Source: Bolinopsis microptera
Taxonomy: Eukaryota; Ctenophora; Tentaculata; Lobata; Bolinopsidae
Direction: 5' to 3'
Assembly (NCBI RefSeq): GCF_026151205.1
Contig: NC_087075.1
Span: 15,387,628-15,451,627, forward strand
Length of the DNA stretch: 64,000 bases
Shown: piece by piece, positions 1 through 11,117 of the stretch
How the letters are laid out: each line of letters starts with the position of its first letter
Position numbering within the stretch: position 1 is the stretch's first letter
The notes under the pieces: model-generated
Database searches by the model: none
Told to the model about the DNA's origin: nothing
What the model saw: only the letters and a program-made list of their open reading frames with translations
Position numbers and translations under genes: made by a program

Positions 1-74
1 CACCATGGACAATGGACATACTCAACAGTTCGCTTTATGATTACTATGGCAAAATCCAAGAAGCTGGACAATTC

Positions 75-203
75 GGAATTCCACACTAGTAAGCTGTATT
101 TATGCGGATAAATATTGTTGTGGAATTCCATGGAATTCCAATATCTCAGTAGAATTCCACCGAAGTGATATTACCTGAATTGAATTCCACTGTTGGATTC
201 CAC
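75..203. repeat. GAATTCCA-rich degenerate short repeat cluster
   Basis: The octamer GAATTCCA (usually followed by C, once GGATTCCAC) occurs six times, near 76, 122, 132, 152, 182 and 195. Spacing is irregular, so this is a degraded simple repeat rather than a clean tandem array. I see no gene in 1-420. Confidence 0.5.
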
Positions 204-714
204 AAAGCTGTGTCGGGAATTTTGGAGTCTGTCATAATTGTTAATTGAAAGCTGTCCGCAAAATATGACATAATTATAATTTATGACTGTTTGAACTAAT
301 CCTCTTTCAGAATGGTATGTATATCAACCAGTTAGCAGTTGCTGTAATTGGAAAGCAGCAATCGCTTAAATACATGAGATAATATCTAATTAGTTCAATT
401 AGTTCAACGAAGTTTTTATATTGTTTTGAAATTTGCTACAGCCCCCGGATATCGCCTGACCCAACTCACTTCGCTTGCTGAGTGCTCCTTCCTAAATAAT
501 AATCCTGGTTACTTTTTGATCTGGCTCTCAATTACTAATTTTATCAGTCTTATTCTTATTATTTTGAGGTTTTGTAGTAGCAGTAGTAGTGGTAGTTTGC
601 AAAATCTAATTACAGGATAGTTAATGCTTCAATTATTTGGTACCATTCTAAATTACTTGCTTTGTTTCATACGAATTTCACAAATTATTTCTCATTGCCC
701 TGTCCTCTAGGATC

Positions 715-1038
715 ATGAGCACGCTCACTGTCTCCGTCCTGATACTGGTACTGACAGTACCTGCCACAGGAGAAACTGAGATAGGAGCCAGGGAGAAAAC
801 AAAAGCTTGGATAACACGGCTAGGGGTGACGAGCAAAGCTACCACGGAACAACCTACTCCCACACTAAGCATGGTTGAGAAAGTAGCGGACCCGGAGGAG
901 GATCTGCCACGTGGTGACAACTCTCAGAAGACAAAACCCGACACTGACTACACTGTTGATACGGAGAAAGGGAGTGGAGGAATGAGGGTTGTAATCGCAA
1001 CTGCATACTTTGTCATGGTTACTGGATTGGTGCTTTGA
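715..1038 (+). CDS. possible small secreted or GPI-anchored protein (107 aa)
   Basis: This open frame of 107 codons begins with a hydrophobic segment (STLTVSVLILVLTVPATG) that looks like a signal peptide, with a plausible cleavage site after ATG. The middle is hydrophilic and rich in Thr, Ser, Glu and Lys. The last 18 residues are hydrophobic again (MRVVIATAYFVMVTGLVL) and end directly at the stop codon, the layout of a GPI-attachment signal. The ATG lies 5 bases after a pyrimidine-rich tract ending in CTCTAG, a good 3' splice site, so a 5' untranslated exon may lie upstream. I do not recognise the family. No AATAAA is seen immediately downstream. The evidence is the signal-hydrophilic-tail pattern only; it could be one exon of a larger gene or a chance frame. 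Confidence 0.4.
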   Translation: MSTLTVSVLILVLTVPATGETEIGAREKTKAWITRLGVTSKATTEQPTPTLSMVEKVADPEEDLPRGDNSQKTKPDTDYTVDTEKGSGGMRVVIATAYFVMVTGLVL

Positions 1039-1440
1039 TGAGTACTCAAAGTTGTGCAAATTTATAAAGAGCGCGGACGAAACCGTATAATGTTAAACTG
1101 ATAGGCAAGGTGAATGACTATTATAGGATATAGGTATTGAATAGTTAGACAAAATCGAAAGCTCCTGACAGCACTAACAAGCTAAAAGACAGTTATTAAT
1201 AACTTGATACGTGTTGTGAAGATGCAGAATTGCAGAAGTTGAGATTTACAGACAGTTTTACTCAAAGTTCAATTTTACTATTAGTCAACTTCACGTGATG
1301 CTGCAATGATTATTTTGGAGCGATAATTCGTCATAATATTCGTCACATATGGATAATGCATATTCGTCATTTCTTGCAAGGTGATTTTACTGTTTTTATG
1401 GAAAGTTTTCGAGTAAAAAAGGAGCGTGCCAGCTAAAAAT

Positions 1441-1514
1441 CGGTTACGTCATCGGTTACATCATCGGTTACGTCATCGGTTACGTCATCGGTTACGTCAT
1501 CGGTTACACGTCAT
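1441..1514. repeat. 12-bp tandem repeat containing CRE-like TACGTCA
   Basis: Six copies of ATCGGTTACGTC stand head to tail, one with CATC in place of CGTC and the last extended by AC. Each normal copy contains TTACGTCA, a variant of the ATF/CREB site. It may be a minisatellite or a cluster of bZIP sites; no gene starts nearby. Confidence 0.7.
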
Positions 1515-1602
1515 AACAATGTTAAGAGAAATCCTAGGGGTATCGACAGGGAAAACTTTGAATTGAGATACAACAACTTTATGCAGTGTCAGTTGGAAGG
1601 AG

Positions 1603-2043
1603 AATATGGAGGAGGAGGAGGGGGAGGGGGGAGGAGGAGGAGGAGAAGGAGGAGGAGGAGAAGAAGAAGGAGGAGGAGGAGGAGGAGGAGAAGAAGAAGA
1701 AGGAGGAGGAGGAGGAGGAGGAGGAGGAGGAGTAGGAGGAGGAGAAGGATGAGGAGGAGGAGGAGGAGGAGGAGGAGGAGGAAGAGGAGGAGGAGAAGGA
1801 GGAGGAGGAGAAGGAGGAGGAGGAGGAGAAGGAGGAGGAGGAGAAGGATGAGGAGAAGGAGGAGAAGGAGGAGGAGAAGGAGGAGGAGAAGGAGGAGGGG
1901 GAGGAGGAGGAGAAGGAGGAGGAGAAGGAGGAGGAGGAGGAGGAGGAGGAGGAGGAGGAGGAGGAGGAGAAGGAGGAGGAGGAGGAGGAGGATGAGGAGG
2001 AGGAGGAGGAGGAGGAGGAGGAGGAGGAGGAGGAGGAGGAGGA
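1603..2043. repeat. GGA/GGAGAA purine microsatellite
   Basis: About 440 bases of nearly pure purine on the plus strand, (GGA)n mixed with GAA. It could form G-quadruplex or triplex DNA. The long poly-arginine frame across it is an artefact of the triplet period. Confidence 0.95.
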
Positions 2044-2506
2044 GTTTCTGAACCGAATATTTACAAGGTAGAGCTAAAGCATGAAGATAATGAAGATAAT
2101 GAGGAACTAAGCTGAAATAGCAATATTAAGTGTGATTGCCTTGATTGTTATTGATTCAATAATAAAGAGTATGAAATAGTATTTTATTACAATCGTTCTT
2201 GCAGTTGACAGTAGTAATTTTACTGTTATTTTATGAAGTGCACCTTATATTGATTTATTTGATCACTTTTTTTGACATTTGTATCAACCTGACTAAATTA
2301 ATGATGACAAAATGCAGTTCTGCACGTCTTCATGAGTAAAGAGTTTCGGAGACACAGAAGCTTGAAAATAACCTAGGGCCTTTTGAATATTTTCTAATTG
2401 CACCTGGATCACTCTTTTACAATGCACGTGATTTGATGACGCGATATACTTACGAGTGTATATTATATTAATATAGTTTGTGGCGAGGAGGCATCCTTGT
2501 AGCTCT

Positions 2507-2760
2507 GATCGTTAGCTTATGAAAATTCATATACTAATTACAATACTCCATACGATTGCATTTATTGAGTGAATGCGTCAGATACCCCCTGGAATGCGTG
2601 GAATAGGAATAATCAAGCCTCATTTAGTTAGTTTACAATCTGACTACACGTCTCATTTCCCTATGAAAAGCACTAATAGTAATACAGTTACAACACTCAA
2701 TAAATGCAATAGATATGGAGTATTGTAATTAGTACATGAAATTTTCATAAGCTAACGATC
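2507..2760. mobile_element. MITE-like element with about 65-bp inverted arms
   Basis: The left arm (2507-2571), starting GATCGTTAGCTTATG, is repeated inverted at 2694-2760 with a few mismatches. The 120-bp centre has no open frame. The short size, long inverted ends and lack of coding capacity fit a non-autonomous DNA transposon or foldback element. I could not find an unambiguous target duplication. No gene is seen between 2044 and 2507. Confidence 0.75.
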
Positions 2761-2982
2761 TATTCGGATGGCAGGGGTTGTGTTCAGTAATTACACATAG
2801 ATCTTATAGCTCATTGAATGGATCCAGCTCTGTAGCTCTGTTACTTCAGACCGTATTATGTGGAACTCCTGTTAATTTCTTAGCTCCTTGTCATCTCAGA
2901 CCGCACGTGCAAATCAGTTGATAAGTAGAAAGTTGCATAGTTACAGTGTAGTGACGTGCATATATTTCATTTTAATCGGTAC

Positions 2983-3180
2983 CATTATAAAGTTACACAT
3001 TATAAAGTTACACATTATAAAGTTACACATTATAAAGTTACACATTATAAAGTTACACATTATAAAGTTACACATTATAAAGTTACACATTATAAAGTTA
3101 CACATTATAAAGTTACACATTATAAAGTTACACATTATAAAGTTACACATTATAAAGTTACACATTATAAAGTTACACAT
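2983..3180. repeat. 15-bp minisatellite, 13 near-identical copies
   Basis: The unit CATTATAAAGTTACA is repeated about 13 times without visible mismatch, which suggests recent expansion. Because 15 is a multiple of three, several frames stay open across it; they are not genes. Confidence 0.95.
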
Positions 3181-3232
3181 CAATATAAATTATAAAGTTA
3201 TAAAGCTTTATACTTACTTATCTTACTTATCT

Positions 3233-3470
3233 TACTTATAATTCAGAGAATTCTCTTTGTATACTGTTTGTACGACCGCACACGCGCAAAATATATGAGA
3301 AATAGGAATTTTCATAGTAAACATGGTAACGGTGTTAAAAGTGCACGTGCAAAGATTTGCGAGCGACATTTTAATCGGTTTTGTTATTGTTACGTTGTGT
3401 TTCGTGCGAGAAACATTTTAATCGGCTGTATCTTCGGTTGTGTTGGATATTTTTTGGTGCGATAAAAGCT
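3233..3470. repeat. dispersed repeat, copy 1
   Basis: This segment is related to 5187-5425, sharing the ATTCARAGAATT start, the GTACGACCGC and CACGTGCAAA blocks, CATGGTAAYGGTGTT and the TTCGGTTGTG end, with many substitutions. A shorter block from 2880-2935 (GACCGCACGTGCAAATCAG) belongs to the same family. No coding potential is visible. Confidence 0.65.
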
Positions 3471-3471
3471 T

Positions 3472-4622
3472 ACAAAGAAGGAATACTATTAGCTTCGTCC
3501 TGTACTACGGGCTTTTTAGTAATAATATAAAATACTGTGGCAGGACTATGGTTACCAAACAATACTATGTATTAGCTCCCGCTTCCCCCTGTGACCACAT
3601 TATTTTGTACATTACAAAGTTATTCTTCAACTTAACAGTACTGTTATCTATGCTATTAAAGGTCAATATCTCACAATTCTTATAGTTTTGTAACTATACT
3701 ACAAACCAGTTTATTCCATTTGCTCTCTTTGAGACAGGATTTGCTTTTTTTCTAAAACAGTTCGTATCTGTTGTAGGCTTGTGTTAAGATTTATGATACT
3801 CTTTCTTCTTTCTTGGAGCGTTTGTTTGGAGTTCCCCAGGGATCACTCTTGGGGCCGATTCTATTATAAAATTGCTGCTTAATATGGTCTTGACAGCTCT
3901 ATGCAGATTATTAGGGATTATTACCAACTGTACATCTCGTTTCAACCAAACCGAGTTTAGTAGTTGTAGGCTTGTGTAATACAATCCTATCAGTGCAGAT
4001 AAGAAGGACCCTGGACCATGTACCAATAATTAATACACATGTATCCTGATATGCTATACGTGATATGCTATGCATTGTACATCATACATTATAGACTATA
4101 CGTGCAGCCCGGTTAAACCATGCTGAAAAATTACTGAGAAGTAACAACTTTAGCTACAGACTAGATCCTCGGATAGGTGGTTACAAAATTTCATTTGCAA
4201 TGTATGGATTCTAAAAGAGGCAAGGCTCTAAGCTATACAAGTATAAACCAAAACATATTTTACAAACGGTGTTGGCATACTGATTTAGCCTCCATGCTGT
4301 GTCTTGAACCACAACTATGATAATACGTTCCGTCCCAGCAGGCGTTCTTGAGTGATCGCTGCTATTTCCGGATTTTCTGCCTTTTAATAAAAATCAGCTA
4401 ACTAATGTCCTTCTTGTGTGGTTTGATTAATGAAAAATATCTGTCTGCTAGTTTAACTGAACACTCTTGAAAATTATTTTTGAGGCAATAAAATGTAGAA
4501 TATCGGAAATAGCAGCGGCAGTATTCTTTGGTAGTCAGTAACCATAGTCCTGCCACAGTATTTTATATTATTTAAACTAAAAAGCCCGTAGTACAGGATG
4601 AAGCTAATAGTATTCTTTGTTT
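3472..4622. mobile_element. 1.15-kb segment bounded by about 85-bp inverted repeats
   Basis: The sequence at 3472-3556 (including CTGTACTACGGGCTTTTTAG and TGTGGCAGGACTATGG) reappears inverted at about 4530-4622 with one small indel. Between the arms lie a reverse-transcriptase scrap (3795-3869) and unassigned AT-rich DNA. It may be a non-autonomous transposon or two inverted copies of a dispersed repeat; no clear target duplication was found. Confidence 0.5.
3795..3869 (+). pseudogene. LINE reverse-transcriptase fragment
   Basis: One frame reads FGVPQGSLLGPILL and then stops. This is the conserved RT block upstream of YADD in non-LTR retrotransposons; the flanking DNA does not continue the domain. 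It is a short dead remnant. Confidence 0.7.
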
Positions 4623-4925
4623 TTAAGTTTTAATGTAAATGTGGTTGATGATAGAAATATTGGATCAATGTTATTTTTGATCTCCATTTTCCTTTGATTC
4701 GGATCAAGGATGCTACTACCGAACGTTTTTGATGTAACAAAAATACCAGACATTAATTGCGATTCAAAGTTCTCTATAAAATTAACTCCTTTTTCGCAGC
4801 TTTTTACGATTTTTGTGTGTCTTACGTTTGTTTCATTGACAGGACACATATTCTGCCATAATCGTTTCAATTACGTAACTGTATAGATTCATTATACATG
4901 GTCTCAGTTAGAGGTCTCGACTGCC

Positions 4926-5191
4926 TAACAAACCCTTGCAATCGGTAATTATCCTCTGGCCCGGAGACAGCTGACCCTAGTAACCATGGTAACGGCGGGT
5001 AGCTCTAGTATAATAGTATAATAAAATAGTATTTTACTATAATCGTTCCTGCAGTTGAAAGTAGTAATTGATGTTATTTTATGAAGTGCACCTTATATTG
5101 ATTAACAAACCCTTGCAATCGGTAATTATCCTCTGGCTCGGAGACAGCTGACCCTGGTAACCATGGTAACGGTGGGTAGCACTAGTATAAT
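4926..5191. repeat. 89-bp direct duplication around a dispersed repeat
   Basis: The block 4926-5014 (TAACAAACCCTTGCAATCGG onwards) is repeated at 5103-5191 with only a few differences. The intervening 80 bases match 2168-2255 (shared GTGCACCTTATATTGATT). This indicates local duplication of dispersed repeats, not a gene. Confidence 0.8.
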
Positions 5192-5425
5192 CTTACTTAT
5201 AATTCAAAGAATTATCTTTGTACGTACGACCGCCCACGTGCAAATTAGACGAGAAATAGGTAGTTGCAAAGTAACCATGGTAATGGTGTTGAAACGCGCA
5301 CGTGCACGTGCAATGATTGTTTTAACGTCATTTTGTGGTAATTACGTTGTGTTCACTCATTCAGTATGAGATAAATTTTAATTGACTGTGCCTTCGGTTG
5401 TGATGGATATTTTTGATGCAATGAA
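5187..5425. repeat. dispersed repeat, copy 2
   Basis: Diverged second copy of the repeat at 3233-3470. It includes CACGTGCACGTGCA, so overlapping E-box hexamers are present. Confidence 0.6.
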
Positions 5426-5550
5426 ACTGCAACTTCCCTCCCTGTGACCACGGGTTTTCTAGTAGTATAATAAAATACACTTCCGTGCAGTAGTGATGAC
5501 CATTCGGCCTAACCCACCGTTCAACCCCGAGACCCTATTGAATTGACCCT

Positions 5551-6180
5551 ATGCCTATTGAATGGGAATACGCCGACGATGGCGATTTTTCAGACGAGGA
5601 TGAGGAAACTCTTAAAGAAATGCTGCCCATATTTGTAAGGAGATCCTTGAAGAATGGAACCTGTTTGTGAACGAGGACAAAACAGAACATGTCCACTTCT
5701 ACATTGCAGATAAGGACGAGGTAGACGCCAAGGGTGAACCCGTGAAGAACAGAGAGCCCTGGCGCAACACTATTTCTCTTGGATCCAAGCTCTGCAGTAA
5801 GGCTGATATCTCTCGCCGATGCATCCTTGCTTACGTTGCCTTTGAGAAATACAGCAAGGTATGGGCAGAGAAACCCCGCATTTCTCTTCCTGTAAAAATC
5901 AAGCTGTACGAAGCATATGTTACCCCTGTTTTATTGTACAACTGTAACAGCTGGGCAGCTCCACAGAACATTATCAATAAAGTTGATGTATGGCAACGCA
6001 AACATCTAAGACGTATCATCAACATGACCTATCCCCGCATCATCAGCAACAAGGACTTGTATGCTCGTTGCAATGTAAGAGAGAGTTCATAAATCCCGCT
6101 GGAAAATGTTTGGGCACATTCTTCGTAGCGACTGCAACTCACCACCACAACTAGCTCTAAATTTTGCTGTTGATTATTAA
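5551..6180 (+). pseudogene. LINE-C fragment: end of RT and C-terminal region, two frameshifts
   Basis: The first frame contains EYADDGDF, the catalytic YADD motif of a reverse transcriptase, and then stops. The reading continues in another frame from about 5640 with the post-RT region (LYNCNSWAAPQ, RKHLRRIIN, YPRIISNKDLY, RCNVRE). After 6080 a third frame gives SRWKMFGHILRSD up to a stop at 6180. The WAAP, ISN-LY and GH-LR signatures recur in the copies at 6405-8051, so this is one LINE family. The 5' two thirds of the element are missing and the frame is broken twice, so the copy is dead. Confidence 0.85.
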
Positions 6181-6404
6181 TCAACTAATTACAGCAAACA
6201 CAAGATGATAGAAATTAAATCATAAAATCGAGTGGCCGAGTAGTCTCGACTCACCCATAACTTCTCCAAAGACGTCTATCATGAGCTTTGTACACTAAAT
6301 CGTTGAAATTACTTAAACTATATAATATATATAAACAAAAGCTCTAAGAAACAGATAGTAAACATAGTAAACATTTCTGTCCCCTAATCTTTCTCAAACA
6401 AAAG

Positions 6405-7656
6405 TCATGCAATTTGCATACTTCTCCATTTAACTCTATTCTGAGCAATTAACGTTAAATAGTTCAAATCACATAAATTATTTAACGATAATTTTCGGAC
6501 ACTAAGGTCGTGTAGAATCAGTGAGAAAAGGTTTGACTGCGGTCTTCCACGCCGCCCTTGAAGCTGTAAGGTGTTGACAGCAAAAACAAGCGACGAATAG
6601 GCAGGGCCATCTGTAGGCCCACGCAGTACATGTCCGAGCATCCTCCACCGACTACGAGCCACTTTAGCTGACAATGGTTCGCTATTGCAGCGTTTATACA
6701 AGTTCTTGTTGGCATAGATGATACGTACGAACTCTACGAACTCCTCAGTGACAACGAACTCTACGAACTCATCAACCCAAAATTACGAACTCTTGAGGAG
6801 TTCGTTTTGTACAACTTACGTAAAATGAAATTAAACAGAAATTGTATTTACAATTCAGCCAATTCAACACATAACATACGATTGTAAAACAACTAAATAT
6901 ATTGGTACTCGAAACTTCTACCACGCATCGCGTGTACACTGTACATTTCACAGTACAAGGACTGGTCGATCGACTGGAACATTCTGGCGCCAATAGTTTG
7001 CGCGCGCACGTTCCCTGGACACGTTGCAGAAAACTTCAACTTGTACTTCTGGCGTTGCGTTTCGTTTTCTTCTGCTGTAAACAGCTGTGATCACACCGAA
7101 TGTACATTGTACATTCAGTGTTCATGTATGATGTATACATTTTATTTTGCCATGTACAGCAGACTGAACTATTTGAAATTGAAGTGCACTGTGTATAGAC
7201 TTATAGGTATAGTTGATGATTCAAATGTCATTGTAGGTACAACTTTCAGCAGTAAAGTAGACAGTGTACAGTACTACAGTAAAGTTGATATAATAATGTA
7301 CAGTTTATAGTTATCTGTATGCATAGTTTGGTACGTGAAATCCTGAGCTGATTACTTTTTTTAAAAAACATTTTCCATGTTTTTTTTTGAAAAATTGACT
7401 AACGAACTCCAACGAACTCTAACGAACTCCAAATTTTGAACGAACTCCACGAACTCTACGCCAAAAATCAACGAACTCCGCATCTATGCTTGTTGGAGAT
7501 GATGTGAGGGTATTTGGAATTCAAAATTGATCGCAGATGACGTCTGTGAGCAATATCTAGTTTTTCCAATACTGATTTAGGGGCAGCCCAGCAAGATGAA
7601 TTGTACATTAAAACGGATACTACCAGAGCCTCATACAACAGAAGCCTCTTGCTCAC
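6405..7656 (-). pseudogene. LINE-C C-terminal fragment split by an insertion
   Basis: Read on the minus strand, the first part (7656 to about 7489) gives LLLYEALVVSVLMYNSSCWAA, written here in part as LMYNSSCWAAPK and YPHIISNK. The second part (about 6722 to 6405) resumes with NKNLYKRCNSEPL, SRWRMLGHVLR, GRRGRPQSNLF and the tail NRVKWRS. Together they make the same post-RT region as the other copies, interrupted exactly at the ISNK-NLY junction by the 766-bp insert at 6723-7488. The upstream RT is absent. It lies directly downstream of the fragment at 7653-8051, giving two truncated copies of the family in the same orientation. Confidence 0.85.
6723..7488. mobile_element. 766-bp insert with clustered ACGAACTC repeats at both ends
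   Basis: This segment interrupts a LINE-C copy. The flanks show an imperfect 15-18 bp duplication (CTTGTTGG, optional CAT, AGATGAT at 6705-6722 and 7489-7503). Both ends carry arrays of ACGAACTCY: about five direct copies plus one inverted at 6724-6805, and six at about 7400-7480. The middle has GTACA-rich near-palindromes and a short GCGCGCGC-like stretch. There is no convincing open frame. Subterminal short repeats recall transposase-binding sites of DNA elements, whereas the long duplication is more typical of retroposition, so the class is open. Confidence 0.6.
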
Positions 7657-8051
7657 TTGCTACTTAAACTAAATCTTTTATTTACAATCACAATAATTTG
7701 TTTTGTCATAATGTCTTTTAATAATAAATCAAATAAATTTGAACGAGGTCTGCCCCTCCTTCCTTTGTAGTCAAAACATCCTAAACATGCAAATCTGAAA
7801 GATAAGAAGGCGGGAGTGTCATCACCGCTTCTGAGAACGTGCCCAAGCATCTTCCATCTTGCTTTCTTGATCCTTTCAGTAAGGGGTCTGACATTACATC
7901 TCTTATATAAATTCTCGTTACTGATAACCGTAGGCCAATAGGTGTTGATTATCTGTCTCAGATGCTTCCTTTGAAGAACGTCGACAGATGCCATTACGGT
8001 TTCAGGAGCAGCCCAGCTGCTACAGTGATAGTGCTGTTGATAGTATGTCAA
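7653..8051 (-). pseudogene. LINE-C C-terminal fragment
   Basis: The minus-strand frame reads SSWAAPETVMASVDVLQRK, HLRQIINTYWP, VISNENLYKRC, ARWKMLGHVLRSGDD and KGRRGRPRSNLFDLLL. This matches the post-RT region of the other two copies. It starts abruptly after a few unrelated residues, so the RT is missing, and ends without the usual KWRS tail. It is a truncated remnant. The 600 bases that follow (8052-8680) are AT-rich, with no gene I can support before the GPCR start. Confidence 0.85.
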
Positions 8052-8685
8052 ATATGAGGGGTAGGATTGGTAGACATCAATGTAATATTTTTTAAACTAT
8101 TTTAGACGATTTGAATAAAAGAAATAATTATTTGAATAATAGTGACGACTTGACAGACTTAAGGTATTTAGCCTCGAACCGCCAATTGTGGAGAAATTTA
8201 TTTTGAATTTGTTTAGTTCGATAATTTCAGTTTTAAGTTCAATTTTTTGCATAATTTTTGATTTTGATAATTTCAGTTTTAAGTTCCATTTTTTGCATTT
8301 ATAGTAAGTTTTCAGTTCTGCAAGTATTTTAAGTAGACTTATCAGGTCTTTAGGATGTTCTTAGTAACTACTTTGGATTTGTGTAAAGTTTGATAATAAT
8401 AATAAAATAGTAGCTCTACTACTAAAAGAAAGAGTTAGAAAGGGAGTAGGAGCGAATTTTATATTGTTTATACGAGAGACAGGGCTTGCAAAGCAAGAAA
8501 ATAAATAACAGAGGATTTCCAAGCAAGAGTGATATTTCCAAGCAAGAGCAATATATAATTAACAAATCCATTCTAGTCAGATTATCACCGAATAATTATG
8601 TTCAGTTTTATCGTAATATTGCCTTTAAACTGATTTACAAATTGAAAATATGAAAATATATTACAACTTAGAAGCTGAATAAAGA

Positions 8686-10432
8686 ATGAATTTCTCGGAG
8701 GAAAACATCCACTGGGGTTTCAATGAGTTTGGTAATATCAACAGAACCAGCCTAAAAGACTATGTTCCATGGCCTCTCTGGGAGCAAATACTTGGAATAT
8801 CCTACTACTTTTCCATCTCTGTCCTTGGAATTCTGGGTAAGAAATAATGTTAGAAAATTATATCGGTTATTTTCTAGCTTTGCAAATTTATTATTTTATA
8901 CCAAATCTTTAATACTAACTGATTTTAAATCTCCCAGGAAATTTATTCATTTTGTACGCAACAGAAAAGATAAAAAAGCAATCAGTTGATCAAAAAACAC
9001 TTCTCATCATAAAGTACCTGGCCCTAGTGGACTTCTTCTCCTCAGCAATTCTCTATCCTAATTTTATATACTTTACTTGGGTAAAACGGTTAGTTATTCT
9101 TCTCAACGGCAAAACACATTATATCATTACACGGATTAGTTCAGTTTGTTAGATCTTCAACCTCAACTAGGATTAGAATTAGAACTATTATTGCATTTCA
9201 CATCTTTTGCTCTTTTGTACGAGCAAAAGAGCAATATTGTGATGTTAGCTGACACGTGCAAATGTTTTGAGTGGAATTTTATCACTAGATCTTTAGTAAT
9301 TTTAATTGACTTCATTTTAAGAAATATTTTCAAGTGAAAATTACTGTAGTTAAATGTTATAAACCCAAGGTACACAGCATCCCCATTCTACTGCAAGATT
9401 CTTGGAATTTGGGAGATATATTTCCCCACTACTTCCTCCTTCCTGGTTCTGATGATGGTGGGAGTAAAAGTGGACATTCTGAGGAACCCATTCCGGTCTC
9501 TCTCATCGTCAAACAGATGGATTCACATAGGGTGTATTGTGATATGTTTAGCAGGACTAATTATTCCTTCAGCCCCATTTTACAATTTAGCTACCTACAT
9601 CTACTGTCCTAAAAGAATGACCTGCACTTTTGACTTTTATCCGGACAGGAACGATGAGGGGCCTAAGTTAATATTTGTAACCTGGGCCACGGTGTTTTGC
9701 TGTGTAACCCCTCTGCTGACTATAGTCTGCTTAAGTTATTACATCATTTGGAAAGTCAGGAAAGTCAGGTTGGCGAGAAACGGAAAAAATGGAAAGAAAC
9801 CCTCTCAGAAAAAGGTAAAATATGGGAATTTCATATAAATACAAAAATTTCACTCAATAAAAATGAAAATTCGGTGCTTTTAAATCTTATTGAATTGCAA
9901 TTCAATCACATTGTATTTTCAGAAGTCACTAGGAAAGTCTGTGAGAGTGGTACTACTGGTAGTTCTAGCTTATGCTGTTACTTGGGCTTCATTCTTTGTA
10001 GTCTTCACTGTTGCTTTCTTCTTCAGAACGGAGAGGATAATCCCAAAGTAAGCAATGTTTTTTCGTTTTTGATAAAGAAAAATCATTACAGTACTCAAAT
10101 GGCATCCTTTGCAATGTTTCAATTAATGGAAGTACAAAAACGAAGTTATAACTAAAGTCTAAACTATGGAACAATATCTAATGTATTCAACGTATTTCAG
10201 GAGTTTGCTGTTTTGGCCAAAAGCCTTCTTGATGACGAACAACGCTGTAAATCCTATTGTTTACATCAACTCAAACACAAACCTACAGATTTACATCCTG
10301 CAGAGATTTATACCGAAACAAATTGCAGAAAAAACAGTCCTTTATCAAGAATGCTTGCGGAGTCATATTAGTAAGAACCAATCAACTTACCTTAATGACA
10401 AGGTCCATGTATCCAATATCGTCATCACTTGA
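8686..10432 (+). CDS. class A (rhodopsin-like) GPCR, five exons, 367 aa
   Basis: Exons 8686-8836, 8938-9088, 9370-9814, 9923-10047 and 10201-10432 join in frame at GT-AG introns and total exactly 368 codons. The N-terminus has an N-glycosylation sequon (NRTS). TM1 has the conserved GN ([10 protein letters not shown]), TM2 the sodium-site Asp (LALVDFFSS), TM3 begins at a Cys (FYCKILGIW) that can pair with a Cys in the second loop (YCPKRMTC), TM4 has its Trp (RWIHIGC), TM5 its Pro ([10 protein letters not shown]), and TM7 the NPxxY motif (NPIVY). The DRY position reads VKV ([10 protein letters not shown]) and the TM6 CWxP position reads AVTWA, so the two main activation switches are altered. 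The tail is short. The ligand cannot be inferred. It acts at the plasma membrane. No AATAAA is seen within 300 bases downstream. Confidence 0.88.
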
Positions 10433-10880
10433 AACAGGGGTATAAGAACGGACTACTAACTCCTCGTTAATAGTGGCTATAAGACTCAAATGATTACCTG
10501 TTATTGGAGAAACATTGTTTGACTTTCAGATAATTTATAATGCGCTTTTTTAAGTACAGAGCTGGGACAATTCTTTTTTGGAAAGATTACAGCATTACGT
10601 TATTTTATAAAAAACTTTCTGTTATATACAGTTAAGATAATTTAAGGTGTGACGATTATATAAATTTATACGAGAGGAGACGAACAGTAACATAGTTAAA
10701 GATGATTTCTTACCAATAGGTAGACCCAAAATATGTTCTTCTGATGGGAGGGCAAATCTGAATCTCCTGGTATCATGATTTATCACCTGAAAATAATTAC
10801 TTGTTGTCGCACTGCTTTTTTGTATGGAACAACAAACTATGTTAAGCAGGCAATCTTTAGCATCTTATTGTGTAATGAAG
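10433..10880. other. 3' flank of the GPCR, no gene seen
   Basis: AT-rich sequence with no recognisable coding region, tRNA or clear mobile element. It presumably includes the GPCR 3' untranslated region. Confidence 0.5.
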
Positions 10881-10901
10881 GAGGGGGGGGGGGCTCATGT
10901 T

Positions 10902-10980
10902 GTTTTTGTCCGTTTTGTCCGTTCGATTTTGTCCGTTTTCAGAAAATAGGGTACCGAATGGACAAAAACGGACAAAAACA
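10902..10980. repeat. GTCCG/CGGAC hairpin, left copy
   Basis: TTTTGTCCG repeats on the left arm face CGGACAAAA repeats on the right arm, around a core AGGGTACCGA. The single strand could fold into a strong stem. A G-run lies just upstream. A matching structure with the same core is at 12251-12335. Confidence 0.8.
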
Positions 10981-11117
10981 GGGAAAAATTGTAACTTTTG
11001 ATTTAAATTGTCGAGTCCACAATTTGTAGCAGACTATCTGCAGAAATGAGTAGCACGATTAATGACCATGGTCCTTTCTCAAACTTTCAATCATCAATTA
11101 GGTACAAAGAATAGTCT

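Noticed and set aside
1563-2051. Long arginine-rich open frame
   Set aside because: It is the GGA microsatellite read in one frame; there is no normal protein composition and no conserved start.
2888-3241. Overlapping periodic frames (KLHII, HYKVT, CNFIM repeats)
   Set aside because: The 15-bp minisatellite is a multiple of three, so all frames stay open; they are not genes.
4604-4870. 88-codon minus-strand frame
   Set aside because: It begins within an inverted-repeat segment, matches no motif I know and has no supporting splice sites.
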